Part shown: positions 1 through 5,139 of the stretch, one piece after another
Position numbering within the stretch: the stretch's first letter is position 1
How the letters are laid out: each line of letters starts with the position of its first letter
Assembly: GCA_002451175.1 (NCBI GenBank)
Contig: DKBI01000220.1
Coordinates: 2,028-7,166 of the forward strand
Origin: Betaproteobacteria bacterium UBA6904
Lineage (GTDB): Bacteria; Pseudomonadota; Gammaproteobacteria; Burkholderiales; SG8-39
DNA: 5,139 nucleotides
Direction of reading: 5' to 3'
Program-made: the position numbers and the translations under genes
The notes under the pieces: generated by a model
Database searches by the model: none
Told to the model about the DNA's origin: nothing
What the model saw: only the letters and a program-made list of their open reading frames with translations

Positions 1-566
1 TAGGTGATGTCGGCGGCGTAGGCCTGGCGCTTCGCGTCGGGCTCCATCTGGGGCACGTTCACCCCGACGCTGAGTCCGAGGAACGCGTAGATCTTGCCCA
101 TCCAATCGGCGTCGCGGCGCGCCAGATAGTCGTTGACCGTGACGATGTGAACGCCTTTGCCCGTCAGGGCGTTCAGGTAGGCCGGCAGCGTCGCCACGAG
201 GGTCTTGCCCTCGCCCGTGCGCATTTCGGCGATCTTGCCGTAGTGCAGCACCATCCCGCCCACCAGCTGGACGTCGAAATGCCGCATCCGCAGCGCGCGC
301 TTGCCGGCTTCGCGCACGACTGCGAAGGCCTCCGGGAGCAGATCGTCGAGCGCCTGCCGCTCGACCTCGACGAGGCGGTCCTCCGGCGTTCCCGCCACGG
401 CGTCCGCGTACCGCTTCTTCAGTTCGTCCGTCTTGGCGCGCAGCTCCGCGTCGCCGAGTTTCGCCATCGACGGCTCGAGCGCATTGATGCGGGTGACGGT
501 ACGCGCGTACTGCTTGAGCAGCCGGTCGTTGCGACTGCCAAAGATCTTGGTGAGGACGTTGATCAT
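1..566 (-). CDS. secA: Preprotein translocase ATPase SecA, N-terminal part (3' end outside window)
   Basis: SecA is the cytoplasmic motor ATPase that pushes unfolded preproteins through the SecYEG channel. The 188 visible codons match the SecA N-terminus: the opening [15 protein letters not shown], the [12 protein letters not shown] segment (about 77-88), [24 protein letters not shown] (94-117), the Walker A motif GEGKT (118-122, catalytic K121), [23 protein letters not shown] (127-149) and the nucleotide-domain sequence up to YAADIT. The remaining roughly 700 residues lie beyond base 1. The ATG at 564-566 is the first start after an in-frame stop 21 codons... more exactly a TAG seven codons upstream, and it gives the usual SecA opening; no Shine-Dalgarno sequence precedes it. 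The segment between about residues 50 and 77 looks some 14 residues longer than in the E. coli protein. It lies 80 bases downstream of the M23 peptidase gene, behind a hairpin and a putative promoter of its own. The identification is near certain. Confidence 0.98.
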   Translation of the reverse strand, partial: MINVLTKIFGSRNDRLLKQYARTVTRINALEPSMAKLGDAELRAKTDELKKRYADAVAGTPEDRLVEVERQALDDLLPEAFAVVREAGKRALRMRHFDVQLVGGMVLHYGKIAEMRTGEGKTLVATLPAYLNALTGKGVHIVTVNDYLARRDADWMGKIYAFLGLSVGVNVPQMEPDAKRQAYAADIT

Positions 567-600
567 GAAGGCGGGGATTGCGGCGTACTAACCCCCGGAA

Positions 601-641
601 AAATGAGAAATTTTAACATGCCGAAGCGTGTCGCTTCGGCA
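601..641 (-). terminator. Hairpin terminator after the M23 peptidase gene
   Basis: A perfect 10-bp inverted repeat, TGCCGAAGCG (619-628) and CGCTTCGGCA (632-641), closes a 3-base loop five bases after the peptidase stop codon. On the minus strand it is followed by an A/T-rich tail, TGTTAAAATTTCTCATTTTT (599-618), with only interrupted T runs. On the plus strand no T-rich tail follows, so termination would act on minus-strand transcripts. The weak U tract suggests partial termination with some read-through into secA. The tail overlaps the putative secA -10 element. Confidence 0.7.
610..618 (-). promoter_or_regulatory. Putative extended -10 promoter of secA
   Basis: On the minus strand this reads TGTTAAAAT, which fits the extended -10 pattern TGn followed by a hexamer matching TATAAT at five of six positions. 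Transcription would start near base 603, giving a leader of about 37 bases before the secA ATG at 566. No good -35 hexamer is visible at 16-18 bases upstream, where the terminator stem lies; extended -10 promoters can work without one. The element sits exactly in the gap where secA would need its own promoter if the preceding hairpin stops transcription. It is a motif call only. Confidence 0.5.
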
Positions 642-646
642 AGCCG

Positions 647-1609
647 TCAGCGGCCGCGAACCGAACCGGTGCGCGCGCTGGCCAGCTGGGGGTCGGCGGA
701 CTGCAGAAACCGCAGCGGATTCTGGGCGGTGCCACGGAAGCGCACCTCGAAATGCAGATGCGGGCCCGTGGAGCGCCCGGTGTTGCCGGAGGCGCCGATC
801 GGTCGGCCGCGCTGGATCACGGCCCCTTCCTTGACGAGGATCTTCGAGAGATGCGCGTAGCGCGTCACCAGGTCGTTGCCGTGGTCGATGTCGACGACCT
901 GGCCGTACTGGGGGTGGTAGCCGGCGAACTGCACGACGCCACCTGCCGCCGCGACCACCGGAGCGCCGGGGTCGACGATGAAGTCGATGCCCTCATGCAT
1001 TGCGCGCTGACCGGTAAACGGATCGATGCGCATGCCGAACCCGGAGGCGTTGAACGGCGCCTCCAGCGGCATCATGGTCGGCAGCGCCTTCATGCGCACC
1101 GTGCGCTCGAACAACTGCGCTTCGAGCACGCCGAGCATGTCGGCGCGCTGCTCCACTTCGCGCGACACGCTCGCCAGACGGCTGCTGAACTCGGCCAGCG
1201 AAAGGTCCTCGGCCGGCACTGACGTCGCCTGCGCGCCGCCCAGACCCGGGGTCTGCGAAAAACGGAACTCCTGAGGCCGGATGCCCGTCAGCGACGACAG
1301 CCGCTCGCCGAGCGCGTCCAGGCGCGCCAGCTGAGCCTGCATTTCGCCAAGCTTCACCGCCATGGCGTTGAGGTTCTGCTGCATGAATTCCCGCGCGCGC
1401 TCGGTCTCGGACTGGTGCAAGTTGGCCAGGAGGCGGCGTACGGGAGGCAGATTCCAATCCGCCGCAAACCGCAGGCTTGCCCAGTACAGGGCCGCCGTGA
1501 GTGTCGCGAGCACGGCCAGCGCCAGAACAACCGAAACGACGGCGTGACGCACGGACAGCGTCAGCGTGCGCGCCTTTGCCAAGCGGTGCGAGATCAGGAT
1601 AACCTGCAC
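647..1609 (-). CDS. Membrane-anchored M23 family metallopeptidase (LytM-type peptidoglycan endopeptidase)
   Basis: This 320-residue protein is predicted to cleave peptide cross-links in peptidoglycan from a membrane anchor facing the periplasm. A short positively charged N-terminus is followed by one hydrophobic segment (about 22-45, VVSVVLALAVLATLTAAL), then charged, helical, coiled-coil-like stretches (about 62-108 and 137-175), and a C-terminal M23 domain (about 183-303). All expected active-site residues are visible: H205 and D209 in HEGID and H286 in HLHFEV as zinc ligands, with H253 (YAHLS) and H284 as catalytic histidines. It is therefore probably an active enzyme and not a degenerate EnvC/NlpD-type activator, although an activator role cannot be excluded. 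I chose the GTG at 1607-1609 because GAGGAG lies six bases upstream; an open frame continues to an ATG at 1783 but would run antisense over dciA and put a hydrophilic extension before the anchor. It is followed by a hairpin and then secA. Confidence 0.93.
   Translation of the reverse strand: MQVILISHRLAKARTLTLSVRHAVVSVVLALAVLATLTAALYWASLRFAADWNLPPVRRLLANLHQSETERAREFMQQNLNAMAVKLGEMQAQLARLDALGERLSSLTGIRPQEFRFSQTPGLGGAQATSVPAEDLSLAEFSSRLASVSREVEQRADMLGVLEAQLFERTVRMKALPTMMPLEAPFNASGFGMRIDPFTGQRAMHEGIDFIVDPGAPVVAAAGGVVQFAGYHPQYGQVVDIDHGNDLVTRYAHLSKILVKEGAVIQRGRPIGASGNTGRSTGPHLHFEVRFRGTAQNPLRFLQSADPQLASARTGSVRGR
1576..1603 (+). promoter_or_regulatory. Putative sigma70-type promoter of dciA
   Basis: TTGCCA (1576-1581, five of six matches to TTGACA) is followed after 16 bases by GATAAC (1598-1603, four of six matches to TATAAT). 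Transcription would begin near A1610, about 26 bases before the dciA GTG. The whole element lies inside the first codons of the divergent M23 gene, and the -10 box ends four bases from that gene's start codon. This is a by-eye match of moderate quality; I found no comparable candidate promoter for the M23 gene in the first part of dciA. Confidence 0.4.
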
Positions 1610-1615
1610 ATTGCG

Positions 1616-1621
1616 CTCCTC
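1616..1621 (-). promoter_or_regulatory. Shine-Dalgarno sequence fixing the GTG start of the M23 gene
   Basis: GAGGAG on the minus strand ends six bases before the GTG at 1607-1609. It decides between this start and the longer open frame reaching 1783. An ATG overlapping the GTG by one base is in another frame and gives no protein of this family. Confidence 0.85.
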
Positions 1622-1635
1622 GTTCGCAGCCCCTC

Positions 1636-2124
1636 GTGTCCCGCTCAGCGAAAATCGACCAGGTACTCTCGCTGGACAGCAGTCTTCAGCCGCTGCTGGC
1701 CAAAATGCGCGAAATTCGGTCGCTGAACGATCACTGCAACGAATTTCTCCCCGCTGAGCTGGCGCGGCGGGTGCGGGCTTCAAACCTCCGCGACGGCCGG
1801 CTGGTCCTGCTTGCCGCCAACGCGGCCGCGGCCGCCAAACTCAGACTGCTGGCCCCCTCCCTATCGGAATTCTTGAGCCGGCAGGGCGCGAAGGTTAATG
1901 CAGTTTCAGTGAGGGTGCAACCGCGCGAGATCAACGAAGCTGCGCGTGAGGCACCCACCCCGCGCTCGCTTTCGGAGGTTGGATTCGCAACGTTATCAGC
2001 GCTTTACGAATCGCTGCGGGACTCTCCGGCGCGCGACGCGGTGAAGGCGTTTCTGGATCATGAGCAGCGTTCCGCCGTACGGCGCCGGTCTGGCCGGAAG
2101 ACCCGGGAAGAGACGGCGACCTGA
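1636..2124 (+). CDS. dciA: DUF721 family protein, DciA-type replicative helicase loader
   Basis: DciA proteins (DUF721) bind the replicative helicase DnaB and help load it in bacteria that lack a DnaC or DnaI loader; the name here is inferred from family membership. The 162-residue product has the DUF721 layout: a helical N-terminus (VLSLDSSLQPLLAKMREIRS, about 10-29), the LPAELARRVRASNLRDGRLVLLA core (about 38-60), an alanine-rich turn leading to AKLRLLAPSLSEFL (about 67-80), and a hydrophilic arginine-rich C-terminal tail (RRRSGRKTREE) that looks disordered, as is common in the family. The start is the GTG at 1636, the first possible one after an in-frame stop at 1600-1602; no Shine-Dalgarno sequence precedes it. 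An ATG at 1705 is less likely because it would remove the N-terminal helix. It is the only plus-strand gene here: 26 bases from the divergent M23 start and 33 bases from the convergent lpxC stop, with no terminator hairpin visible in that gap. DUF721 assignment is firm; helicase-loading function is inferred. Confidence 0.85.
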   Translation: MSRSAKIDQVLSLDSSLQPLLAKMREIRSLNDHCNEFLPAELARRVRASNLRDGRLVLLAANAAAAAKLRLLAPSLSEFLSRQGAKVNAVSVRVQPREINEAAREAPTPRSLSEVGFATLSALYESLRDSPARDAVKAFLDHEQRSAVRRRSGRKTREETAT

Positions 2125-2157
2125 CCCTTCAGGAGGTGCAGAGCGCGGGCGTGCCGC

Positions 2158-3072
2158 TCACGCCAACTGGCTGACGAGGCGCGCCACGCCGGCCGGCGCA
2201 TCCTCGGCGCGCTCGAAGGTCACCGTCTCGACTGCGCCCGCATCTCCCAGCAACGCCCGCAGCAGCCGGTTGTTGAGCGCATGCCCTGACTTGTGCGCGG
2301 AGAACGCGGCGAGCAGCGGCTTGCCGAGCAGGTAGAGGTCGCCGACCGCGTCCAGCAGCTTGTGCCGGATGAACTCGTCGCCGAATCGCAGGCCCTCGGC
2401 ATTCAGCACGCGGTACTCGTCGAGCACCACCGCGTTCTCGAGGCCCCCGCCAAGGGCCAGACCGCTCTCCCGGAGCTGCTCGACCTCCTGCATGAAACCG
2501 TAGGTCCGCGCGCGCGCCACCTCCTTGAGATAGGAGGTGTCGGCGAAATCCACGCTGAGCGCGTTCGCCGACTTCTCGATGACCGGGTGATCGTAGGCGA
2601 TGGAAAACGAGAGCTTGAATCCGTCGTAGGGCTCGACCCGCGCCCACTTGTCGCCGTCGCGCACCTCTACGGTCTTCGCGACGCGGAGAAACCGCTTGGC
2701 GGCGTTTTGCTGCTCGATGCCGGCCTGCTGCACGAGGAGCGCGAACGGTGCCGCGCTGCCATCCATGATCGGCACTTCCGGGCCGTCCAGGTCGACGTAG
2801 AGATTGTCGATGCCCAGGCCGGCCAGCGCGGACATCAGATGCTCTACCGTATAGACCTTGACCGCCCCCTGCACCAGGCACGAGCACAGCCGCGTCTCGC
2901 CGACGAGATCGGCGCGCGCCGGAACGTCGACCGGGGTCCCCAGGTCGGTGCGCCGGAAAACGATGCCGGTGTCCGGCTGCGCGGGCCGCAGCGTCATCGC
3001 CACCTTGCGACCCGTGTGCAGCCCGACGCCCGTGGCGCGTGTCAATGCCTTCAGTGTGCGCTGGCGGAGCAT
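2158..3072 (-). CDS. lpxC: UDP-3-O-acyl-N-acetylglucosamine deacetylase LpxC
   Basis: LpxC is the cytoplasmic zinc enzyme that removes the acetyl group from UDP-3-O-acyl-GlcNAc, the committed step of lipid A synthesis. The 304-residue product is one residue shorter than E. coli LpxC and aligns along its length: MLRQRTLK at the start, TGVGLHTG (14-21), [16 protein letters not shown] (75-90) with E77 and zinc ligand H78, [10 protein letters not shown] (101-110), ARARTYGFM (186-194), [14 protein letters not shown] (232-245) with zinc ligands H237 and D241, and KSGHALNN (261-268) with catalytic H264. No key residue is missing. The protein ends in a hydrophobic tail, ...ARLVSQLA, resembling the ...AVLA end through which FtsH degrades the E. 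coli enzyme; similar turnover is an inference. The ATG at 3072 matches the family start exactly, yet has no Shine-Dalgarno sequence and sits nine bases from an extended -10 motif. It follows ftsZ by 82 bases in the same direction. Confidence 0.98.
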   Translation of the reverse strand: MLRQRTLKALTRATGVGLHTGRKVAMTLRPAQPDTGIVFRRTDLGTPVDVPARADLVGETRLCSCLVQGAVKVYTVEHLMSALAGLGIDNLYVDLDGPEVPIMDGSAAPFALLVQQAGIEQQNAAKRFLRVAKTVEVRDGDKWARVEPYDGFKLSFSIAYDHPVIEKSANALSVDFADTSYLKEVARARTYGFMQEVEQLRESGLALGGGLENAVVLDEYRVLNAEGLRFGDEFIRHKLLDAVGDLYLLGKPLLAAFSAHKSGHALNNRLLRALLGDAGAVETVTFERAEDAPAGVARLVSQLA

Positions 3073-3081
3073 AGGCGCGTT

Positions 3082-3090
3082 ATTTTAGCA
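3082..3090 (-). promoter_or_regulatory. Putative extended -10 promoter of lpxC
   Basis: The minus strand reads TGCTAAAAT, an extended -10 pattern with the same hexamer, TAAAAT, as the motif upstream of secA. The hexamer ends nine bases before the lpxC ATG, so transcription would start zero to five bases ahead of the start codon and give a leaderless or nearly leaderless mRNA. No -35 hexamer stands at the usual 16-18 bases; TTGGGC (3108-3113) is 20 bases upstream. It is one of the few A/T-rich patches in a very G/C-rich gap. Confidence 0.5.
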
Positions 3091-3100
3091 AGGCGGCGGC

Positions 3101-3134
3101 CAGCGGCGCCCAAGGCAAGGAATGGACGCCGCTG
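3101..3134 (-). repeat. 11-bp inverted repeat between ftsZ and lpxC (possible terminator or attenuator)
   Basis: The arms CAGCGGCGCCC (3101-3111) and GGACGCCGCTG (3124-3134) pair across a 12-base loop. One position mismatches in DNA but becomes a G-U pair in minus-strand RNA, so the stem should be strong in ftsZ transcripts. It starts 20 bases after the ftsZ stop. No U tract follows, so it is not a textbook intrinsic terminator; it may slow or trim ftsZ mRNA, protect its 3' end, or be chance in G/C-rich DNA. Confidence 0.45.
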
Positions 3135-3154
3135 CGCTCCGCCCCACCGACGCC

Positions 3155-4330
3155 TCAGTCCGCCTGCTTGCGCAGGAACGCCGGAATGTCGTACTTGTCG
3201 ACTCCGCTGTTGGCGAGTGCCTCCACCTGGGCGGCGCGGTCGCGCTGCTTGCGCCACACGGCGGGCGTCTCTGCCAGCGCCCCGGCGTCCAGGGCGCCGG
3301 CCTGCGCAACCAGCGGCCGGTCGTCGGTTCCGGTCTTTTGCGTGACGACCAGCTGGGGCCTGCCGGCGCGCTGTGCCAGCGGCGCGCCCAGACCGGTCGC
3401 AATGACCGTCACGCGCAGCTGATCGGTCAGCGAGTCGTCGCTCGCACCGCCGTAGATGATGGTCGCGTCATCGGCCGCGAATGCGCGGATCGTGTTCATC
3501 ACCTCGCGTGTCTCGCGCAGCTTGAGCGTCTCGGCGGAGGCGGTGATGTTCACCAACACGCCACGCGCGCCGGCGAGGTTGACGCCTTCGAGCAGCGGGC
3601 AGGCGATGGCCTGCTCGGCGGCGATGCGCGCGCGGTCGACGCCGCTGGCGCTCGCCGATCCCATCATCGCCATGCCCTGCTCCGACATCACCGTGCGCAC
3701 GTCCTGGAAGTCGACGTTCACGTCGCCGGGGTTGTGAATGACCTCCACGATGCCCGCCACGGCGCCGTTCAGGACGTCGTCGGCGGCCTTGAACGCCTCC
3801 TTCTGCGTGACGTCGTCGCCGAGGATCTCCTCCAGCTTGTCGTTGAGGATCACGATGAGCGAGTCCGTGTGCGGCGCGAGCGCCTCGATGCCGGCCTCGG
3901 CGATCTTCAGGCGCTTGGACCCCTCCCAGGCGAACGGCTTGGTGACGACGGCGACGGTGAGCACGCCGAGCGAGCGCGCGATCTCGGCGATGACCGGCGC
4001 CGCCCCGGTGCCCGTCCCGCCCCCCATGCCGGCGGTGATGAACACCATGTTCGCGCCGGAGATCACCTCCTCCAGCCGCTCGCGCTCGGCGAGCGCGACC
4101 GACTTCGCCTCTTCGGGCCGCGCGCCGGCGCCGAGCCCGGTCATGCCGAGCTGGATCTGGCTGCGCGCCTGGTTGCGCGCGAGAACCTGCGCGTCCGTGT
4201 TGACGGCGATGAACTCCACTTTCTCAACGCCCTTGTGGATCATGTGATTGATCGCGTTGCCGCCGGCGCCGCCGACGCCGATCACCTTGATCACGGGTCC
4301 CTGTGCCTGCTCGTTGACGATTTCGAACAT
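3155..4330 (-). CDS. ftsZ: Cell division GTPase FtsZ
   Basis: FtsZ is the tubulin-like GTPase whose filaments form the division ring at mid-cell. The 391-residue product has the full layout: the nucleotide-binding loop GVGGAGGNA (18-26), the tubulin signature GGGTGTG (103-109), the T7 synergy loop NVDFQDVRTVMS (205-216) with D207 and D210 as counterparts of the two catalytic aspartates, the C-terminal subdomain ending near IATGL (310-314), a linker of roughly 65 residues, and the conserved C-terminal peptide DIPAFLRKQAD (381-391) that binds FtsA and other ring anchors. The ATG at 4328-4330 is fixed by a strong Shine-Dalgarno sequence; the same frame stays open far upstream across ftsA, but that is an overlapping shadow. 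ftsA ends 44 bases upstream, so the two are probably cotranscribed. One oddity is W135 in PFAWEG, where better-known FtsZ proteins have Phe or Tyr; a second tryptophan (W359) is in the linker. Confidence 0.99.
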   Translation of the reverse strand: MFEIVNEQAQGPVIKVIGVGGAGGNAINHMIHKGVEKVEFIAVNTDAQVLARNQARSQIQLGMTGLGAGARPEEAKSVALAERERLEEVISGANMVFITAGMGGGTGTGAAPVIAEIARSLGVLTVAVVTKPFAWEGSKRLKIAEAGIEALAPHTDSLIVILNDKLEEILGDDVTQKEAFKAADDVLNGAVAGIVEVIHNPGDVNVDFQDVRTVMSEQGMAMMGSASASGVDRARIAAEQAIACPLLEGVNLAGARGVLVNITASAETLKLRETREVMNTIRAFAADDATIIYGGASDDSLTDQLRVTVIATGLGAPLAQRAGRPQLVVTQKTGTDDRPLVAQAGALDAGALAETPAVWRKQRDRAAQVEALANSGVDKYDIPAFLRKQAD

Positions 4331-4338
4331 CTGGATGG

Positions 4339-4345
4339 CCTCCTT
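4339..4345 (-). promoter_or_regulatory. Strong Shine-Dalgarno sequence of ftsZ
   Basis: AAGGAGG on the minus strand ends eight bases before the ftsZ ATG. It lies in the 44-base gap between ftsA and ftsZ and fits the need for high FtsZ synthesis relative to FtsA. It contrasts with the starts of secA, dciA and lpxC in this window, which have no such sequence. Confidence 0.9.
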
Positions 4346-4374
4346 GCCTGTTGAACGATGACTGCCCCGGTGAA

Positions 4375-5139
4375 TCAGAAATTCCTCTGGAACCATTCCC
4401 GCATGCGCCCCAGGACGGCGCGCAGCGAGCCGTCCTGGCGTGACATCCGACCCTGCTGCACCTGCACCACGCCTTCCAGCAGCAAACCGACCGCGGTGGC
4501 ATAGCGCGGGCTGCGCACGACATCGGCCAGCCCGCCCGCGTAGCGCGGCACGCCGAGGCGCACCGGCATGTGAAAGATCTCCTCGCCGAGCTCGACCATG
4601 CCCTGCATGACCGAGGAGCCGCCCGTGAGCACGACGCCCGAGGACAGCAGCTGCTCGTTGCCCGAGTCGCGCAGCACCTTCTGCACCATCTGATAGAGCT
4701 CCTCGACGCGCGGCTCGATCACCTCGGCGAGCGTCTGGCGCGAGAGCGTGCGCGGCGCCCGGTCGCCGATGCCCGGCACCTCGATCATCTCGTTGGCGTC
4801 CGCGAGCTGGCGCAGCGCGACGCCGTGGCGCACCTTCAGCGTCTCCGCCTCGGCAATCGGCGTGCGCAGGGCCATCGCGATGTCGCTCGTAATTTGGCTG
4901 CCGGCGATGGGGACGACCGCCGTGTGGCGGATCGCGCCCTGCGTGAATACGGCCAGGTCGGTCGTGCCGCCGCCGATGTCGATGAGGCACACGCCGAGTT
5001 CGCGCTCGTCGTCCGAGAGCACGGCGCGCGCCGAGGCGAGCGGCTGCAGGATCAGATCGTTCACCTCGAGCCCGCAGCGGCGCACGCACTTCACGATGTT
5101 CTGCGCTGCCGATACGGCGCCGGTGACGATGTGCACCTT
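4375..5139 (-). CDS. ftsA: Cell division protein FtsA, C-terminal part (5' end outside window)
   Basis: FtsA is the actin-like ATPase that ties FtsZ filaments to the inner membrane and recruits later division proteins. The visible 254 codons correspond to roughly the last 60 percent of the usual 420-residue protein; the frame runs off the right edge at base 5139. Visible hallmarks are KVHIVTGAVSAAQNIVK, the second phosphate-binding motif DIGGGTTDLAVFTQG (about 54-68 of the fragment), SDIAMALRTPIAEAETLKVRHG, RTLSRQTLAEVIEPRVEEL, the adenosine-binding VLTGGSS, and YATAVGLLLEG. The end, LGRMREWFQRNF, is the amphipathic helix that inserts into the membrane. The part missing upstream should contain the first phosphate motif and most of the 1C subdomain. 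It is followed by ftsZ after 44 bases with no terminator between, consistent with one transcript. Confidence 0.98.
   Translation of the reverse strand, partial: KVHIVTGAVSAAQNIVKCVRRCGLEVNDLILQPLASARAVLSDDERELGVCLIDIGGGTTDLAVFTQGAIRHTAVVPIAGSQITSDIAMALRTPIAEAETLKVRHGVALRQLADANEMIEVPGIGDRAPRTLSRQTLAEVIEPRVEELYQMVQKVLRDSGNEQLLSSGVVLTGGSSVMQGMVELGEEIFHMPVRLGVPRYAGGLADVVRSPRYATAVGLLLEGVVQVQQGRMSRQDGSLRAVLGRMREWFQRNF

Noticed and set aside
147..860. A 237-codon plus-strand open frame across the secA start, the hairpin and the end of the M23 gene.
   Set aside because: It is antisense to two conserved genes and runs through the terminator and promoter region; no motif or ribosome binding site supports it.
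1610..1783. N-terminal extension of the M23 protein to an ATG at 1783.
   Set aside because: It would add 58 residues of hydrophilic sequence antisense to dciA before the membrane anchor, while the GTG at 1609 has a well-spaced GAGGAG.
1821..1842. GCGGCC repeat in dciA, possibly a repeat element.
   Set aside because: It is a short alanine-codon run encoding AAAAA within an intact DUF721 frame and needs no further explanation.
2125..2157. Possible bidirectional terminator in the 33-base gap between the dciA and lpxC stop codons.
   Set aside because: I found no convincing stem or T tract on either strand; the two transcripts may overlap at their ends or stop by Rho.
2293..3345. A 350-codon plus-strand open frame opposite lpxC and the end of ftsZ.
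   Set aside because: It spans the lpxC-ftsZ gap and both conserved genes in antisense, without any family resemblance. High GC content removes stop codons by chance.
3122..4354. A 410-codon open frame on the plus strand opposite ftsZ.
   Set aside because: It is antisense to a fully conserved ftsZ, has no recognisable motif, is rich in Arg, His, Asp and Val as expected from reverse reading of high-GC codons, and has no ribosome binding site. It is a shadow frame.
4331..5089. Upstream extension of the ftsZ frame by 253 codons across ftsA.
   Set aside because: The extension lies out of frame over conserved ftsA, is Arg/Ala-rich low-complexity sequence, and the true ftsZ start has a strong Shine-Dalgarno sequence.

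Overview
The window reads as high-GC chromosomal DNA from a proteobacterium, most likely a betaproteobacterium. It holds the distal end of the division and cell wall (dcw) cluster followed by secA. The evidence is protein similarity recalled from known families (FtsA, FtsZ, LpxC and SecA all of proteobacterial type) and the gene order ftsA-ftsZ-lpxC / inverted DUF721 gene / M23 peptidase-secA, which I recall from Burkholderiales and relatives. I cannot place it more finely. It looks like core genome: I see no mobile element, tRNA, rRNA, CRISPR array or sign of recent transfer, and no gene-free stretch longer than 82 bases.

Layout, read in the direction of transcription of most genes (minus strand, right to left). 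The C-terminal 254 codons of ftsA (4375-5139) enter from the right edge. After 44 bases comes complete ftsZ (3155-4330) behind a strong Shine-Dalgarno sequence. An 82-base gap then holds an 11-bp inverted repeat and an extended -10 promoter motif almost touching the start of lpxC (2158-3072). Next comes the only plus-strand gene, a DUF721/DciA-type protein (1636-2124). It converges on lpxC with 33 bases between stops and diverges from an M23 peptidase gene (647-1609) with only 26 bases between starts. After the peptidase, a perfect 10-bp hairpin (619-641) is followed directly by a second extended -10 motif that probably drives secA, whose first 188 codons (1-566) run off the left edge.

The genes fit together as an envelope and growth module. 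FtsA and FtsZ form and anchor the division ring. LpxC commits precursor to lipid A, so the organism is Gram-negative with lipopolysaccharide. The membrane-anchored M23 protein is predicted to cut or remodel peptidoglycan. SecA drives export of envelope proteins. DciA is a replicative helicase-loading factor and links the region to chromosome replication.

I found no undescribed multi-gene system. The points worth a second look are regulatory or fine-scale: a possible leaderless lpxC mRNA, two matching TGnTAAAAT promoter motifs, a terminator abutting the putative secA promoter, a putative dciA promoter overlapping the peptidase start codon, a longer-than-expected linker in the SecA N-terminus, and a tryptophan in an FtsZ motif that normally carries phenylalanine.
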